NCBI RefSeq assembly: GCF_947500705.1
Contig: NZ_CANMSY010000003.1
Span: 525,070-589,069, forward strand
Source of the DNA: an uncultured Brachybacterium sp.
Lineage (GTDB): Bacteria > Actinomycetota > Actinomycetes > Actinomycetales > Dermabacteraceae
Length of the DNA: 64,000 nt
Reading direction: 5' to 3'
The position numbers were made by a program, and so were the translations under genes. Positions within the stretch are counted from its first letter, which is position 1, and every line of letters starts with the position of its first letter. Positions 43,294 to 52,506 of the stretch are shown in pieces. The notes beneath the pieces were generated by a model. The model saw only the letters and a list, made by a program, of their open reading frames with translations, searched no databases and was not told the origin of the DNA.

Positions 43294-44828
43294 TCCCTGC
43301 CGTCGATCCCGCCCTGCTGCCACTGTTCGTGGTGGTCCCCCTGCTGGGGGCCGCGTTCCTGGTGGTCCTCCGGCGCCCCGTGATCGAACGCGTGCTGTTG
43401 CTCGCGGTCCCCGTGCTGCTCGGCGCCGCAGCCGTGTGGCTGCTGCTGTTCCACCAGAGCGTGCCGGTGATCTCCCACGCCGTCGGCGGATTCTCCGACG
43501 TGCTGGCGATCCCCTTCGTGTCCGATTCGGCCAGTGCCGTGATGCTGCTGGTCACGGCCGTCTCCACGCTCGCCGCGAGCGCGTTCCTGCTGCTGACGGG
43601 CGAGTCCCGCTACCGCTTCGTGCCCCCGCTGGTGCTGCTGCTGACCGCCGGGGTCAACGGTGCCCTGCTCACCGGCGATCTGTTCAATCTGTTCGTGTGG
43701 GTCGAGGTCATGCTGATGCCCTCCTATGCGCTCATCGCCGTGACCGGCACCTGGCGCCGACTCGGCATCGGTCGGCTGTTCGTCCTGGTCAACCTGCTCA
43801 CCTCGACTGTGCTGCTGATCGGCGTGGGCTTCGTCTACGGGACCGCGGGCACCGTGAACCTCGCCGAGCTGGCCGGGGCCGGCAGCGAGGATCCGATGAC
43901 CGCAGCCGCACTCGCCGTGGTGCTGCTGGCCCTCGCGGTCAAGGGCGGCATGGTCCCCGTGCACTCCTGGCTGCCGCGCGCCTACCCGGCGACCTCGGGC
44001 GGGATCATGGCCCTGTTCTCCGCACTGCACACCAAGGTGGCGCTGTACGCGATGTACCGCATCGTCTCGGTGACGTTCTCCGAGGGCATGCCGTTCCTCG
44101 CAGTTTTCGCCGTCCTGGTGATCACGACCATTCTCGTCGGCGCGTTCTCCACCGCCGCCTCGTCCCGTCTGCGCACCGCGATGGGCCACCAGATGGTGGC
44201 CGGAGTCGGCCACATCCTGCTGGGCCTGGTGCTGTTCACCCAGCTCTCGCTCACCGCGGGGCTCCTCTACCTGGTCCACCACGTGCTGACGATGTCTGCG
44301 CTGCTGCTGACCGCCGGAGCGATCGAGCACACCTACGGATCCGGCCGTCTCGAGCATCTCTCGGGGCTTGCCCGGCGCGACCCCTGGGTCGTCGCGATCC
44401 TCGCCCTGGGCCTGTTCAGCCTCGTGGGGCTGCCGCCCACGTCGGGACTGTGGGGCAAGATCGGCCTGCTGGGGGCCTCCGCCGAGCAGGCATCAACCGG
44501 GGACGTCGTCCTCGGCTGGGCCGCGATCCTCGCGATGCTGGCAGCGTCCGTGGGATCCCTGCTGGGGCTGCAGCGCCTGTGGCGCCGTATCGCCTGGGGC
44601 GATGACATGACCACCTACCGGCCCGATGACGCACGGACCGGGCGCGGCGCCGAGGTGCCGCTGCCGGCCGAGGTGCGGGTGCCGTGGCGGCTGGCGCTGC
44701 CGGGTGCGGTGATGATGGCGCTGACGCTGGCGATGTTCGTCGGCATCGGACTGCTGCTGACCGTCTTCGACACGGCCGCGATCGGTCTGCTCGACGTCGA
44801 CGCCTATGTGGAAGCGGTGAAGAGCTGA
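43290..44828 (+). CDS. mrpD: Mrp antiporter subunit D
   Basis: A 512-residue NuoN/MrpD-type proton channel subunit. Markers are GDLFNLFVWVEVMLMPSYALIA (glutamate in helix 5), AVKGGMVPVHSWLPRAYPATSGGIMALFSALHTKV and GLFSLVGLPPTSGLWGKIGL. Length is standard. The start is fixed by the 4-bp overlap with mrpC. Confidence 0.93.
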   Translation: MIPAVDPALLPLFVVVPLLGAAFLVVLRRPVIERVLLLAVPVLLGAAAVWLLLFHQSVPVISHAVGGFSDVLAIPFVSDSASAVMLLVTAVSTLAASAFLLLTGESRYRFVPPLVLLLTAGVNGALLTGDLFNLFVWVEVMLMPSYALIAVTGTWRRLGIGRLFVLVNLLTSTVLLIGVGFVYGTAGTVNLAELAGAGSEDPMTAAALAVVLLALAVKGGMVPVHSWLPRAYPATSGGIMALFSALHTKVALYAMYRIVSVTFSEGMPFLAVFAVLVITTILVGAFSTAASSRLRTAMGHQMVAGVGHILLGLVLFTQLSLTAGLLYLVHHVLTMSALLLTAGAIEHTYGSGRLEHLSGLARRDPWVVAILALGLFSLVGLPPTSGLWGKIGLLGASAEQASTGDVVLGWAAILAMLAASVGSLLGLQRLWRRIAWGDDMTTYRPDDARTGRGAEVPLPAEVRVPWRLALPGAVMMALTLAMFVGIGLLLTVFDTAAIGLLDVDAYVEAVKS

Positions 44829-45325
44829 TGATGCGTCTGTGGTACGCGGCGAGCTACGTGCTCTGGATCCTCGTCGAGATCGTCAAGGGGTCGATCGACG
44901 TCGCCCGTGGTGTCTACAGCCCGGCCACCCGCAGCTCGCCCGCGATCGTGGAGTACTCGTTGCGCTGCACCACTGACGTCGAGATCGTCGCCATGGCCTC
45001 CTCGATCACCATCACTCCCGGCACGCTCGTGGTCGGCACCGCCCACGGCACCCTGGAGGAGGGACCCAGCCTGTTCGTGCACGCGCTCTTCGCCGAGTCC
45101 CGCGAGCAGATCCTCGCCGACCTCACTGAGATGGAGAACCGGCTGCTGCGCGCCACACGCGGCCGAGGCGGGGCGGACCCGACCCTGCAGGCGTTGCGCG
45201 GCGGTTCCGCTGACGAGCGCTACGCCGACGGTCGGGTGGCACGCCACGTCCATGAGGACGACGGGCGCGATCCGCGCAGGTCACCGAGGCCAGCGCGTTC
45301 CACCGATCGGGAGGAGAAGCGATGA
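44828..45325 (+). CDS. mrpE: Mrp antiporter subunit E
   Basis: A 165-residue subunit. Unlike many MrpE proteins it starts with only one clear hydrophobic helix (WYAASYVLWILVEIVKGSIDVARGV core), then the PAIVEYSLRCTTDVEIVAMASSITITPGT domain and VHALFAES. The C-terminal 40 residues are charged and variable. ATG 44828 overlaps the mrpD stop (ATGA-type). Confidence 0.88.
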   Translation: MMRLWYAASYVLWILVEIVKGSIDVARGVYSPATRSSPAIVEYSLRCTTDVEIVAMASSITITPGTLVVGTAHGTLEEGPSLFVHALFAESREQILADLTEMENRLLRATRGRGGADPTLQALRGGSADERYADGRVARHVHEDDGRDPRRSPRPARSTDREEKR

Positions 45326-45582
45326 GCGTCGTTCTATGGCTGACTGCCGTCCTGCTGGCGGCGACGATCCTGGTGGGCCTGTTCCGGGTCGCCACCGCGC
45401 CCGATCCCGCCAGTCGCGCAGTGGTCGGTGACCTCGTCTTCTTCTCCGGGATCGGCCTGATCGTCATCCTGGGCCTGTTCAAGGAGTCGGCGGCCGCGGT
45501 GGACGCAGCGCTCATCGCCTCGGTGCTGGGGATCCTGGCCACCGTGGCGCTGGCGCGGATCCTCACCAGGGGGCGTCGATGA
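45322..45582 (+). CDS. mrpF: Mrp antiporter subunit F
   Basis: An 86-residue subunit with three helices. The family feature, an acidic residue in the centre, is in AVVGDLVFFSGIGLIVILG. ATG overlaps mrpE by four bases and its TGA overlaps mrpG by four. Confidence 0.9.
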   Translation: MSVVLWLTAVLLAATILVGLFRVATAPDPASRAVVGDLVFFSGIGLIVILGLFKESAAAVDAALIASVLGILATVALARILTRGRR

Positions 45583-45974
45583 TGGCTGTGCTCGATGTCG
45601 CGATGACAGTGGTGATCGCCGTGCTCCTGCTCGGGGGTGGGTTCTGGATGCTCACCTCGGCCCTGTCGATGTTCCACGCCCGGGACTCGCTGTCCCGGGT
45701 CAACGTGCTCTCCCCGGCGACGGGCCTGGGCCTGCCGATGATCGTGGTCGGTGCGTTCCTGCAGCACACCCGCACCGACGGGTTCGCGGCAGACATGCTG
45801 GGCAAGACGATCATCACCGTCATCGCCCTGATCATCGTCTCGTCGGTCGCCTCGAACGTGCTCTCACGCGCCGCGTATCTGTCGGGGTCCCCGGTCGATC
45901 CGCGCACCGCTCCGCAGGATCTCGAGCGGGCTCCGGGCGAGGGTGAGCAGACGCCCCACAGCGACGACCGCTGA
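45579..45974 (+). CDS. mrpG: Mrp antiporter subunit G
   Basis: A 131-residue subunit with three helices: VVIAVLLLGGGFWMLTSALSMF, PATGLGLPMIVVGAFLQH and IITVIALIIVSSVASNVLSRAAYLSG. The RDSLSRVNVLSPATGLG loop is the MrpG signature. A hydrophilic tail of 30 residues ends the protein. It is the last gene of the operon; no hairpin terminator was seen after it. Confidence 0.9.
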   Translation: MMAVLDVAMTVVIAVLLLGGGFWMLTSALSMFHARDSLSRVNVLSPATGLGLPMIVVGAFLQHTRTDGFAADMLGKTIITVIALIIVSSVASNVLSRAAYLSGSPVDPRTAPQDLERAPGEGEQTPHSDDR

Positions 45975-46025
45975 GCACGCGGTCGTGGATCCCTTCACCG
46001 TCCTCCGGAGGGCAGGATGGGGTCC

Positions 46026-46865
46026 ATGCCGACCTCGTCCCGCCGCCCCTTCGCCCAGCTCGACGTCTTCGCCGATCGTCCCCAGCTCGGCAACCCGCTG
46101 GCGGTCGTGCTCGAGGCCGACGGACTGACCGCCGGGGACATGCAGCGCGTGGCCTGGTGGACGAATCTCTCGGAGACCACCTTCCTGCTGGCGCCCACCG
46201 ATCCGGGCGCCGACTATCGGGTACGGATCTTCACCCCCACCGGTGAGCTGCCCTTCGCCGGCCACCCCACGCTGGGCAGCGCCCGCGCCTGGCTGGACGC
46301 CGGCGGTCAGCCCGCCGGAGAGCAGATCGTGCAGGAGTGCGCGGCGGGGCTCGTGCAGGTGCGGCGCGACGGAGAGCAGCTGGCCTTCGCCGCCCCTCCG
46401 CTCCTGCGCAGCGGACCGCTCGACGAGGACGAGCTCCAGCGCATCACGGAGGCTCTCGGTCTGGAGCGCGCCGCGGTGCTCGACCACGCCTGGGCCGACA
46501 ACGGGCCGGGGTGGCGGGTGATCGAGCTGGGATCCGCCGCGCAGGTGCTGGCCCTGGTGCCGGACCGCGTCCGGCTCGACGGCCTCAAGATCGGAGTGCT
46601 GGGCCCGCATCCGGCACCGGATGGTCCGCTGTACGAGGTCCGCGCCTTCACCGCCGGCGGGGTGGAGGACCCGGTCACCGGCAGCGTGAACGCGGGCATC
46701 GCGCAGTGGATGGTGTCCCGTCGGCCCATGCCTCCGCGATGGACGGCGACCCAGGGCACGGTACTGGGCCGAGCAGGGCTGGTCGAGATCACCGTCGAGC
46801 CGTCGGGCACGCTCTGGATCGGCGGCGCGACCGTCGCCACCATTCGGGGCACGATCCTGGTGTGA
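46026..46865 (+). CDS. PhzF-family isomerase/epimerase-like protein
   Basis: A 279-residue protein of the PhzF/DapF fold. FAQLDVFADRPQLGNPLAVVL at the start and LSETTFLL contain the conserved glutamate region; GELPFAGHPTLGSA and GGVEDPVTGSVNAGIA are further family motifs. PhzF enzymes isomerise small acids in phenazine synthesis, but most relatives have unknown substrates and no phz genes are nearby. ATG 46026 is chosen because CAGGAT lies seven bases before it; ATG 46017 with GGAGG upstream is an in-frame alternative. Confidence 0.88.
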   Translation: MPTSSRRPFAQLDVFADRPQLGNPLAVVLEADGLTAGDMQRVAWWTNLSETTFLLAPTDPGADYRVRIFTPTGELPFAGHPTLGSARAWLDAGGQPAGEQIVQECAAGLVQVRRDGEQLAFAAPPLLRSGPLDEDELQRITEALGLERAAVLDHAWADNGPGWRVIELGSAAQVLALVPDRVRLDGLKIGVLGPHPAPDGPLYEVRAFTAGGVEDPVTGSVNAGIAQWMVSRRPMPPRWTATQGTVLGRAGLVEITVEPSGTLWIGGATVATIRGTILV

Positions 46866-46930
46866 GCTCAAGCCCGGAACCGTGCCCGGGATCGCGCCCA
46901 GGATCGTCCCGCGGCCTCTACCCTGGCTCC

Positions 46931-49135
46931 ATGGTGACCACCTTGCCGTACGGCTCCTGGCCCTCGCCCATCACTGCCGAGCTCCTCGCGACCGGCGGCA
47001 CCCGACTGGGCGCCCCGCGCCTGGTCGGCGACGCCGTGTGGTGGACGGAGGGGATCGCCACCGACGGCGGACGGCAGGCGATCGTGCGCACCGCCGGCCC
47101 GGTCGCGCTCCCGCAGCCCTGGGACGGCACGGCGGTCCACGACGCCGAGCAGCACCGCCCTGCCGACCCGGTCACCATGCTGCCCGCCCCCTTCAACGCG
47201 CGCTCCCGCGTGCACGAGTACGGGGGTGCGAGCTGGACCGTGGTGCCCGGCGATCCGAGCGCCGAGAGCTCCCCGCTGATCGTCTTCGTGAACTTCGAGG
47301 ATCAGCGCGTCTACGCGTTCCGCGAGGGCGAGCACCCCCGTCCGCTCACCCCCGTCGGCCCCGAGGTCGAGACCGCCCACGGACCCTCCCTGCGCTGGGC
47401 CGACCCCACGCCGGTCACCCTCGTCGACGGTACGCAGGAGGTCTGGTGGATCTGCGAGGACCACACCGGTGGGGAGCAGGGACCACGCCTCGGCACCGAC
47501 GGCGCCCCGCACATCGAGCGGTACGTCGCCGCGGTGCCGCTGGACGCCTCCGCCGCTGAGGACCGCACGGCCCTGCGCCGTGTCACCCCGTCCTCCCGCT
47601 TCGTCGCGCATGCCCGGCTCAGCCCGCGCGGTGACCAGCTGGCCTGGATCAGCTGGGAGCATCCGCAGATGCCGTGGGACGGCACCGAGCTGCACCTCGC
47701 GCCGCTGATCAACGGCAGCGCCGGCGAGGGCACGATCATCGCCGGCGGCACCGAGACCTCGATCCTGCAGCCCGAGTGGCTGGATGACCGGCGACTGATG
47801 TTCCTCTCCGATGAGACCGGCTGGTGGAACCCCTGGGTGTGGTCGGCCGACGACGGCTCCCGCCAGGTGCTCGAGCTGGACCAGGAGTTCGCGAGCGCCA
47901 TGTGGGGGCTCGGCACCACCTGGTACCAGGTGCTCGACGCCGACCGCGCACTGGTGCAGCACGGCCGGGCGGCGACCTCGCTGTCGGTGCTGCGGCTCAG
48001 CACCGCAGAGCTGAGCCCGCTCGAGGTGCCGCTGACCCAGATCTCGGCCGCTGAGCTGCGGACCGACGGTCTGCTGGTGCTCGCCGGCGCCTCCCCGACC
48101 CGGTTCGCCGCGATCCACATCGCGCACCTGGATCTCGGCGACACGGCGGCGACCGGACCGTCCCCGTCGGCCGCCTCATCATCCGCACGGAGTCTGCCCG
48201 CACTGACCCCGCCCGCACTGACCCCGCCCGCACCGATCCTGTCCCCGACCTCCGCGCTGCGCTCCTCCCGCGGCGACGCCCCCGACCCGGCCGTGCTGCC
48301 ACAGGCGGAGAGCATCGAGGTGCCGCTGCCGGGCGGCGGCGTGGTCCATGCGATCGTGCACCGTCCCCGACAGCAGGGCTTCGCCGGCCGGGAGGGCGAG
48401 CTGCCGCCGTTCATCGCGCAGGTCCACGGCGGGCCCACCGCCCATGTCCCGCCGGTGCTCTCGCTGCCGATCGCCTACTACACCTCCCGCGGCCTCGGCG
48501 TGGTGGTCGTCAACTACGGCGGCTCCACCGGCTACGGCCGCGAATACCGCGACCGGCTGCGCGGCCAATGGGGCGTGGTCGACGTGCAGGACACCGTCGC
48601 CGTGATGGAGCACCTGGTCGCCGAGGGCATCGCCGACGGGGCCCGGCTCGCGATCGAGGGCGGCAGCGCCGGCGGCTGGACCACGCTCGCCTGCCTCACC
48701 CGCACCGACACCTTCGCCGCAGGTGCCTCCAGCTACGGAGTCGCCGAGCTCGAGACGTTCCGCCTGGACACCCACGACTTCGAGTCGCGGTACATCGACG
48801 GGCTCGTCGGCCCTTATCCGGAGCGTCGTGACCTCTACATCGAGCGGGCGCCGCTGAGTCACGTCGACGAGCTCGAGGTGCCGGTGCTGCTGCTTCAGGG
48901 CGAGGAGGATCGGATCGTCCCGCCCAGCCAGTCCGAGCTGTTCCGCGATGCGCTCGCCGCCAAGGGCATCCCGCACGCGTATCTGCTGTTCGCAGGGGAG
49001 CAGCACGGGTTCCGACGGGCGGAGACGATCATCCGGGCTACCGAGGCGATGCTCTCGTTCTACGGGCAGGTGCTCGGCTTCAGCCCCGCCTGCGTGCCGG
49101 TGCTCGAGCTGCAGCGGGAGGGGGATCGGCGATGA
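46931..49135 (+). CDS. Prolyl oligopeptidase family serine peptidase (S9)
   Basis: A 734-residue peptidase. The N-terminal two-thirds are a beta-propeller-like region with PAPFNARSRVHEYGGASW near residue 85. The C-terminal alpha/beta hydrolase has QVHGGPTAHVPP, YGGSTGYGREYRD, the nucleophile Ser579 in GGSAGGW, Asp in GEEDRIVPP and His in GEQHGFRR. Such enzymes cleave short peptides, often acylaminoacyl- or dipeptidyl-type. A Pro/Ser/Ala-rich linker of about 35 residues joins the parts and is built on a 15-bp repeat. TACCCT six bases before ATG 46931 suggests a leaderless start. Confidence 0.9.
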   Translation: MVTTLPYGSWPSPITAELLATGGTRLGAPRLVGDAVWWTEGIATDGGRQAIVRTAGPVALPQPWDGTAVHDAEQHRPADPVTMLPAPFNARSRVHEYGGASWTVVPGDPSAESSPLIVFVNFEDQRVYAFREGEHPRPLTPVGPEVETAHGPSLRWADPTPVTLVDGTQEVWWICEDHTGGEQGPRLGTDGAPHIERYVAAVPLDASAAEDRTALRRVTPSSRFVAHARLSPRGDQLAWISWEHPQMPWDGTELHLAPLINGSAGEGTIIAGGTETSILQPEWLDDRRLMFLSDETGWWNPWVWSADDGSRQVLELDQEFASAMWGLGTTWYQVLDADRALVQHGRAATSLSVLRLSTAELSPLEVPLTQISAAELRTDGLLVLAGASPTRFAAIHIAHLDLGDTAATGPSPSAASSSARSLPALTPPALTPPAPILSPTSALRSSRGDAPDPAVLPQAESIEVPLPGGGVVHAIVHRPRQQGFAGREGELPPFIAQVHGGPTAHVPPVLSLPIAYYTSRGLGVVVVNYGGSTGYGREYRDRLRGQWGVVDVQDTVAVMEHLVAEGIADGARLAIEGGSAGGWTTLACLTRTDTFAAGASSYGVAELETFRLDTHDFESRYIDGLVGPYPERRDLYIERAPLSHVDELEVPVLLLQGEEDRIVPPSQSELFRDALAAKGIPHAYLLFAGEQHGFRRAETIIRATEAMLSFYGQVLGFSPACVPVLELQREGDRR
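48196..48240. repeat. 15-bp tandem repeat in the peptidase linker
   Basis: GCCCGCACTGACCCC occurs twice exactly, then once diverged (GCCCGCACCGATCCT). It encodes a repeated Pro-Ala-Leu-Thr-Pro stretch between propeller and hydrolase domains. Confidence 0.85.
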
Positions 49136-49677
49136 ACCCCCCGATGAACGCTCCGAGGAATGCCCCGAAGCGCACGGTGCATCCGGTCGATCAGCCGCTC
49201 AAGCCCGCGACCGCGCTGGTGATCACCTCGGTGCTGATGGTGCTCGCGCTGGCAGGCACCTATCTGCTCTCGCTGCTGGCCATCGAGGACGCCGCCGGGA
49301 CGATGATGACCGGAGAGATCTCTGCACAGCTCATCGTGACGGCGGTGATCGCCCTCGTGCTCGTGCTGGCGATGCTCGGGCTGGGCCTGGCATCCTTCAT
49401 CCTCGCGATCGTGGTGACGGTCAAGGGCGGCGGGAAGCTCCGGCTGGGGGCCGCGCTGATGCTCGCCGCAACCCTCGCCGGTCTGGTCGTCTCCTTCACC
49501 GTCTCCGGGGACATCTCGCAGCTGCCTGATGCAGCGGTCGCCGTGTCGAACGCCTTCTCGATCCTCGCGGCGATCGCCGAGGTGGTCCGCGCCCTGGTGA
49601 TGATCGCAGGTGTCGTGATCCTGATCCTCGGGATCCGCGAGGTGCGCCGTGAACGGGCGCAGCTCCCGTCGGGCTGA
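49132..49677 (+). CDS. Membrane protein with four helices, unknown
   Basis: A 181-residue protein with four hydrophobic segments: ALVITSVLMVLALAGTYLLSLL, LIVTAVIALVLVLAMLGLG through FILAIVVTV, RLGAALMLAATLAGLVVSF, and VVRALVMIAGVVILILG. No family was recognised. It overlaps the peptidase gene by four bases (ATGA), so it is translated from the same mRNA. Confidence 0.7.
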   Translation: MNPPMNAPRNAPKRTVHPVDQPLKPATALVITSVLMVLALAGTYLLSLLAIEDAAGTMMTGEISAQLIVTAVIALVLVLAMLGLGLASFILAIVVTVKGGGKLRLGAALMLAATLAGLVVSFTVSGDISQLPDAAVAVSNAFSILAAIAEVVRALVMIAGVVILILGIREVRRERAQLPSG

Positions 49678-49804
49678 GCTTCCCGCCGGCGGGTCGACGC
49701 TGTGACGGTTGCCACGTCCCCGCCCCGTCGCTAGGTTGATCGACGGCGTGCGGGCCGCCCGCCGACGGGAGCGGTCCAGATGCGTCGTGACGCGAAGGAG
49801 CCTC

Positions 49805-51688
49805 ATGGACCCCAAGATCACCCGTCGGGCCGGACTGACCGCGCCCGCGCTCGCCGCCGCAGGCGCCGTCGGCCTCTCCGCCGCCGCGCAGGCGAAAGGG
49901 GATCCTGCCCCGCACGACCCCGCCCCGCACAAGGACCGCCCCGCCGCGCAGTCCGCACGCTCCGTCCCGAGCTGGAGCAGAGGCGAGCCCCACCGCCATC
50001 CCTGGGATCGACGCGGGTCCGGGAAGACGCTGCGGGAGGCGAGGCCCGACGCCGTGGGTCTCGACGCCGAGGTGCTCGAGCAGCTGCCGGCCATCCTCCG
50101 CGCCGGCCTCGACAACGACCCGCCCCGCTTCTCGGGTGCCTCGCTGCTGGTCGCCTCCCGGTCGGGCATCGCCTTCGAGCACGCCGACGGGTACGCACTG
50201 CGCTGGCAGGACGCCTCCACGGAGCTGTCCGAGGAACAGCGGATCCCGGCGCGGACCGACACGATCTACGACCTCGCCTCGATCTCGAAGGTCTTCACCG
50301 CTACCGCCGTGATGCAGCACGTCGAGCAGGGGCTGCTGGGGCTGAACGACCTGGTCGCCGATCACCTGCCCCGCTTCGCCGAGAACGGGAAGGGTGAGGT
50401 CACCGTCCAGCACCTGCTCACCCACGTCGGCGGACTCCCCGCCTTCATCAACCTCTATTCCGCCTACCTGGATGTTCCCTCGCGCCTGGACGCCGTGCTC
50501 ACCGTCGCCCCGAACGACCCGCCCGGGACCAGGTATGTGTACTCGGACCTGGGGTTGATCACCCTGGGACTGATCGTCGAGAAGCTCTCCGGGCAGGGCT
50601 TGGACGAGTACGTGCGCGAGCACATCACGCAGCCGCTGGGGATGGACGAGACGATGTACAACCCGCCCGCGGAGCTGAAGGACAGGATCGCCGCGACCGA
50701 GCACGTGGACTTCTACGACTGCCTCGTGCACGGCCACGTCCACGACGAGAACGCCTACTCGCTCGGCGGCGTGGCGGGGCATGCCGGAGTGTTCTCCACC
50801 GCCCGCGACCTCGCCGTGTTCGGGCAGATGCTGCTCGGAGGCGGCCGCTACGGCGATACCCGGATCCTCGAGGCCGCGACCGTGCAGGAGATGTTCACCG
50901 ACCGGATCGCAGGCGTCACCGGGGTCGGCGGGGCACGCCGCGGCCTCGGCCCGGAGCTCGAGGCCTGGTACTATCACGCGGGCCTGACCAGCCCTGACAG
51001 CGGCGCCCACACCGGATTCGCCGGCACCTCGCTGGTGATCGACCCGCTCACCGATACGCTCGTCATCCTGCTGACGAACTCGGTGCACCCCACCCGCGAA
51101 TGGTCCACCACCTCGGTCACCCGTCGCGAGGTCTCCACCTGCGTCGCCCATGCCCTCGGGCTGGTGCCCAGGGAAGTCCGGGAGGGCTGGCACGCGGGTT
51201 CTGAGGACGCGGCCACCGCGACGCTCGGCCTCGCGGTGGAGCTCGGGTCGAGGCTCGAGGGAGAGACCGCAGGAGTTCCTGCGGGGCGCGTGCCGGAGCT
51301 GCACGTGGAGCTGTTCGCCCACCTCGAGACCGCCTACGACATCCTCACCCTCGAAGCCTCCGCCGATCGGGGAGAGACCTGGCTGCCGCTCGCCGGCCGC
51401 CTCGAGGCGAAGCACGAGGAATCGGTCGAGGTGGCCGACGGGAAGATCACCGGCTGGGGCCGACGCGCGCTCTGGAACGGCATCTTCGCGCTCACGGGCG
51501 CCGTCGGCGAACCGCTCTCCGGTGAGATCCAGATCCGGCTGCGTCTGGACACCGACGGCTCCACCCGCGGGCTCGGTGCCTGGGTGGGACGCCTCCGGGT
51601 GGCCGTGGGCACGGAGGACGTGCTGGACACGGAACGGCCCGGCGACCGCGAGCAGGTGGTCGCCGACGGGTGGTCGCTCGGGGGCTGA
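49805..51688 (+). CDS. Exported serine hydrolase (class C beta-lactamase fold)
   Basis: A 627-residue protein. The N-terminus has a Tat-like KITRRAGLTAPALAAAGAVG signal ending near AQAKG. The beta-lactamase/esterase domain has SxxK (LASISKVFT), the tyrosine motif YSDLGLITLGLIVE, and HTGFAG in place of the KTG box. A C-terminal beta-rich domain of about 150 residues with conserved Trp follows. Family members are esterases, D-aminopeptidases or cell-wall carboxypeptidases. AAGGAG precedes ATG 49805. The substrate is unknown. Confidence 0.83.
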   Translation: MDPKITRRAGLTAPALAAAGAVGLSAAAQAKGDPAPHDPAPHKDRPAAQSARSVPSWSRGEPHRHPWDRRGSGKTLREARPDAVGLDAEVLEQLPAILRAGLDNDPPRFSGASLLVASRSGIAFEHADGYALRWQDASTELSEEQRIPARTDTIYDLASISKVFTATAVMQHVEQGLLGLNDLVADHLPRFAENGKGEVTVQHLLTHVGGLPAFINLYSAYLDVPSRLDAVLTVAPNDPPGTRYVYSDLGLITLGLIVEKLSGQGLDEYVREHITQPLGMDETMYNPPAELKDRIAATEHVDFYDCLVHGHVHDENAYSLGGVAGHAGVFSTARDLAVFGQMLLGGGRYGDTRILEAATVQEMFTDRIAGVTGVGGARRGLGPELEAWYYHAGLTSPDSGAHTGFAGTSLVIDPLTDTLVILLTNSVHPTREWSTTSVTRREVSTCVAHALGLVPREVREGWHAGSEDAATATLGLAVELGSRLEGETAGVPAGRVPELHVELFAHLETAYDILTLEASADRGETWLPLAGRLEAKHEESVEVADGKITGWGRRALWNGIFALTGAVGEPLSGEIQIRLRLDTDGSTRGLGAWVGRLRVAVGTEDVLDTERPGDREQVVADGWSLGG

Positions 51689-51712
51689 CCGCTGGTCGGG
51701 GGCCGACGGGGG

Positions 51713-52204
51713 TCAGGCCTGGGCGGCGAGGGCCGACTCGATGTCGTCGGCGATGTCGGCCGGCTCCACCGCGGGAGCGTAGCGGCGCAGCACCGTGCCG
51801 TCGCGGCCGAGCAGGAACTTCGCGAAGTTCCACTCGATGTCGCCGGCGGGGATCTGCTCGCCCTGCGCGCTGGTGAGCCACTGGAACAACGGGTGGGCAT
51901 CCTCGCCGTTGACCTCCACCTTCGCGAACATCGGGAAGCCGACCCCGTAGTTGACCTGGCAGAACTCGGAGATCTCCGCCTCGGTGCCGGGCTCCTGGTG
52001 CATGAACTGGTCGCAGGGGAAGCCGAGCACGCTCAGGCCCTGCTCGCCGAAGCGCTCGTGCAGGTCCTGCAGGCCTGCGTACTGCGGGGTGAGCCCGCAC
52101 TTGCTGGCGGTGTTGACCACGAGCACCACGGAGCCCAGATGGTCCGCGAGCTGCTGGTCCCGGCCGGAGATCGTGGTGGCGGTGAAGTCGGCGAGAGTTG
52201 TCAT
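51713..52204 (-). CDS. Glutathione peroxidase-family (thiol) peroxidase
   Basis: A 163-residue peroxidase with cysteine, not selenocysteine, in VNTASKCGLTPQY. The second motif is GFPCDQF (family GFPCNQF) and the third WNFAKFLLG. Such bacterial enzymes usually use thioredoxin-type reductants. ATG 52204 fits the conserved N-terminus; ATG 52213 is nine bases upstream. GACAAT lies seven bases before 52204 on the minus strand. Confidence 0.92.
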   Translation of the reverse strand: MTTLADFTATTISGRDQQLADHLGSVVLVVNTASKCGLTPQYAGLQDLHERFGEQGLSVLGFPCDQFMHQEPGTEAEISEFCQVNYGVGFPMFAKVEVNGEDAHPLFQWLTSAQGEQIPAGDIEWNFAKFLLGRDGTVLRRYAPAVEPADIADDIESALAAQA

Positions 52205-52268
52205 GACTCCCATTGTCGACCCTGGAGCGGGGCGTGGGCTGAAGGGACCGGTTCACTGCGCCGTGCGA

Positions 52269-52392
52269 ATCTCGCGGCTCGCACCTCGCGACTCGTGGCT
52301 CCCGACTCGTGGCTCCCGACTCCCGGCTCCCGGCTCGTTGCTCGTGACTCGTGACTCGTGACTCGCTGCTCGCTGCCCGTGACTCGCGCCGG
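52269..52392. repeat. Degenerate ACTCGTGGCTC/GTGACTC tandem repeats
   Basis: The 302-bp gap between the peroxidase and the HNH gene (52205-52506) is mostly filled by imperfect repeats of CGACTCGTGGCTCC (twice) followed by GTGACTC (three or more times) and diverged copies. Nothing else is visible except the HNH gene start signals. Confidence 0.85.
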
Positions 52393-52506
52393 CTCATCCC
52401 GCTCCCGCGGGATCCAGGCGCGAGCACCGATCCTCCACAGTGCCCTGCCGTCCACATTTTCGAGCATGCTCTGTCGTGACCTTTCACCAGCGGGAACGAT
52501 GGGGTC

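Noticed and set aside
46337-46930. Extension of the prolyl oligopeptidase into the PhzF gene
   Set aside because: The upstream part is an Arg/Ala-rich shadow of the PhzF frame; TACCCT and ATG 46931 mark the start.
51713-52204. Selenoprotein glutathione peroxidase
   Set aside because: The active-site codon is TGC for cysteine, with no in-frame TGA.
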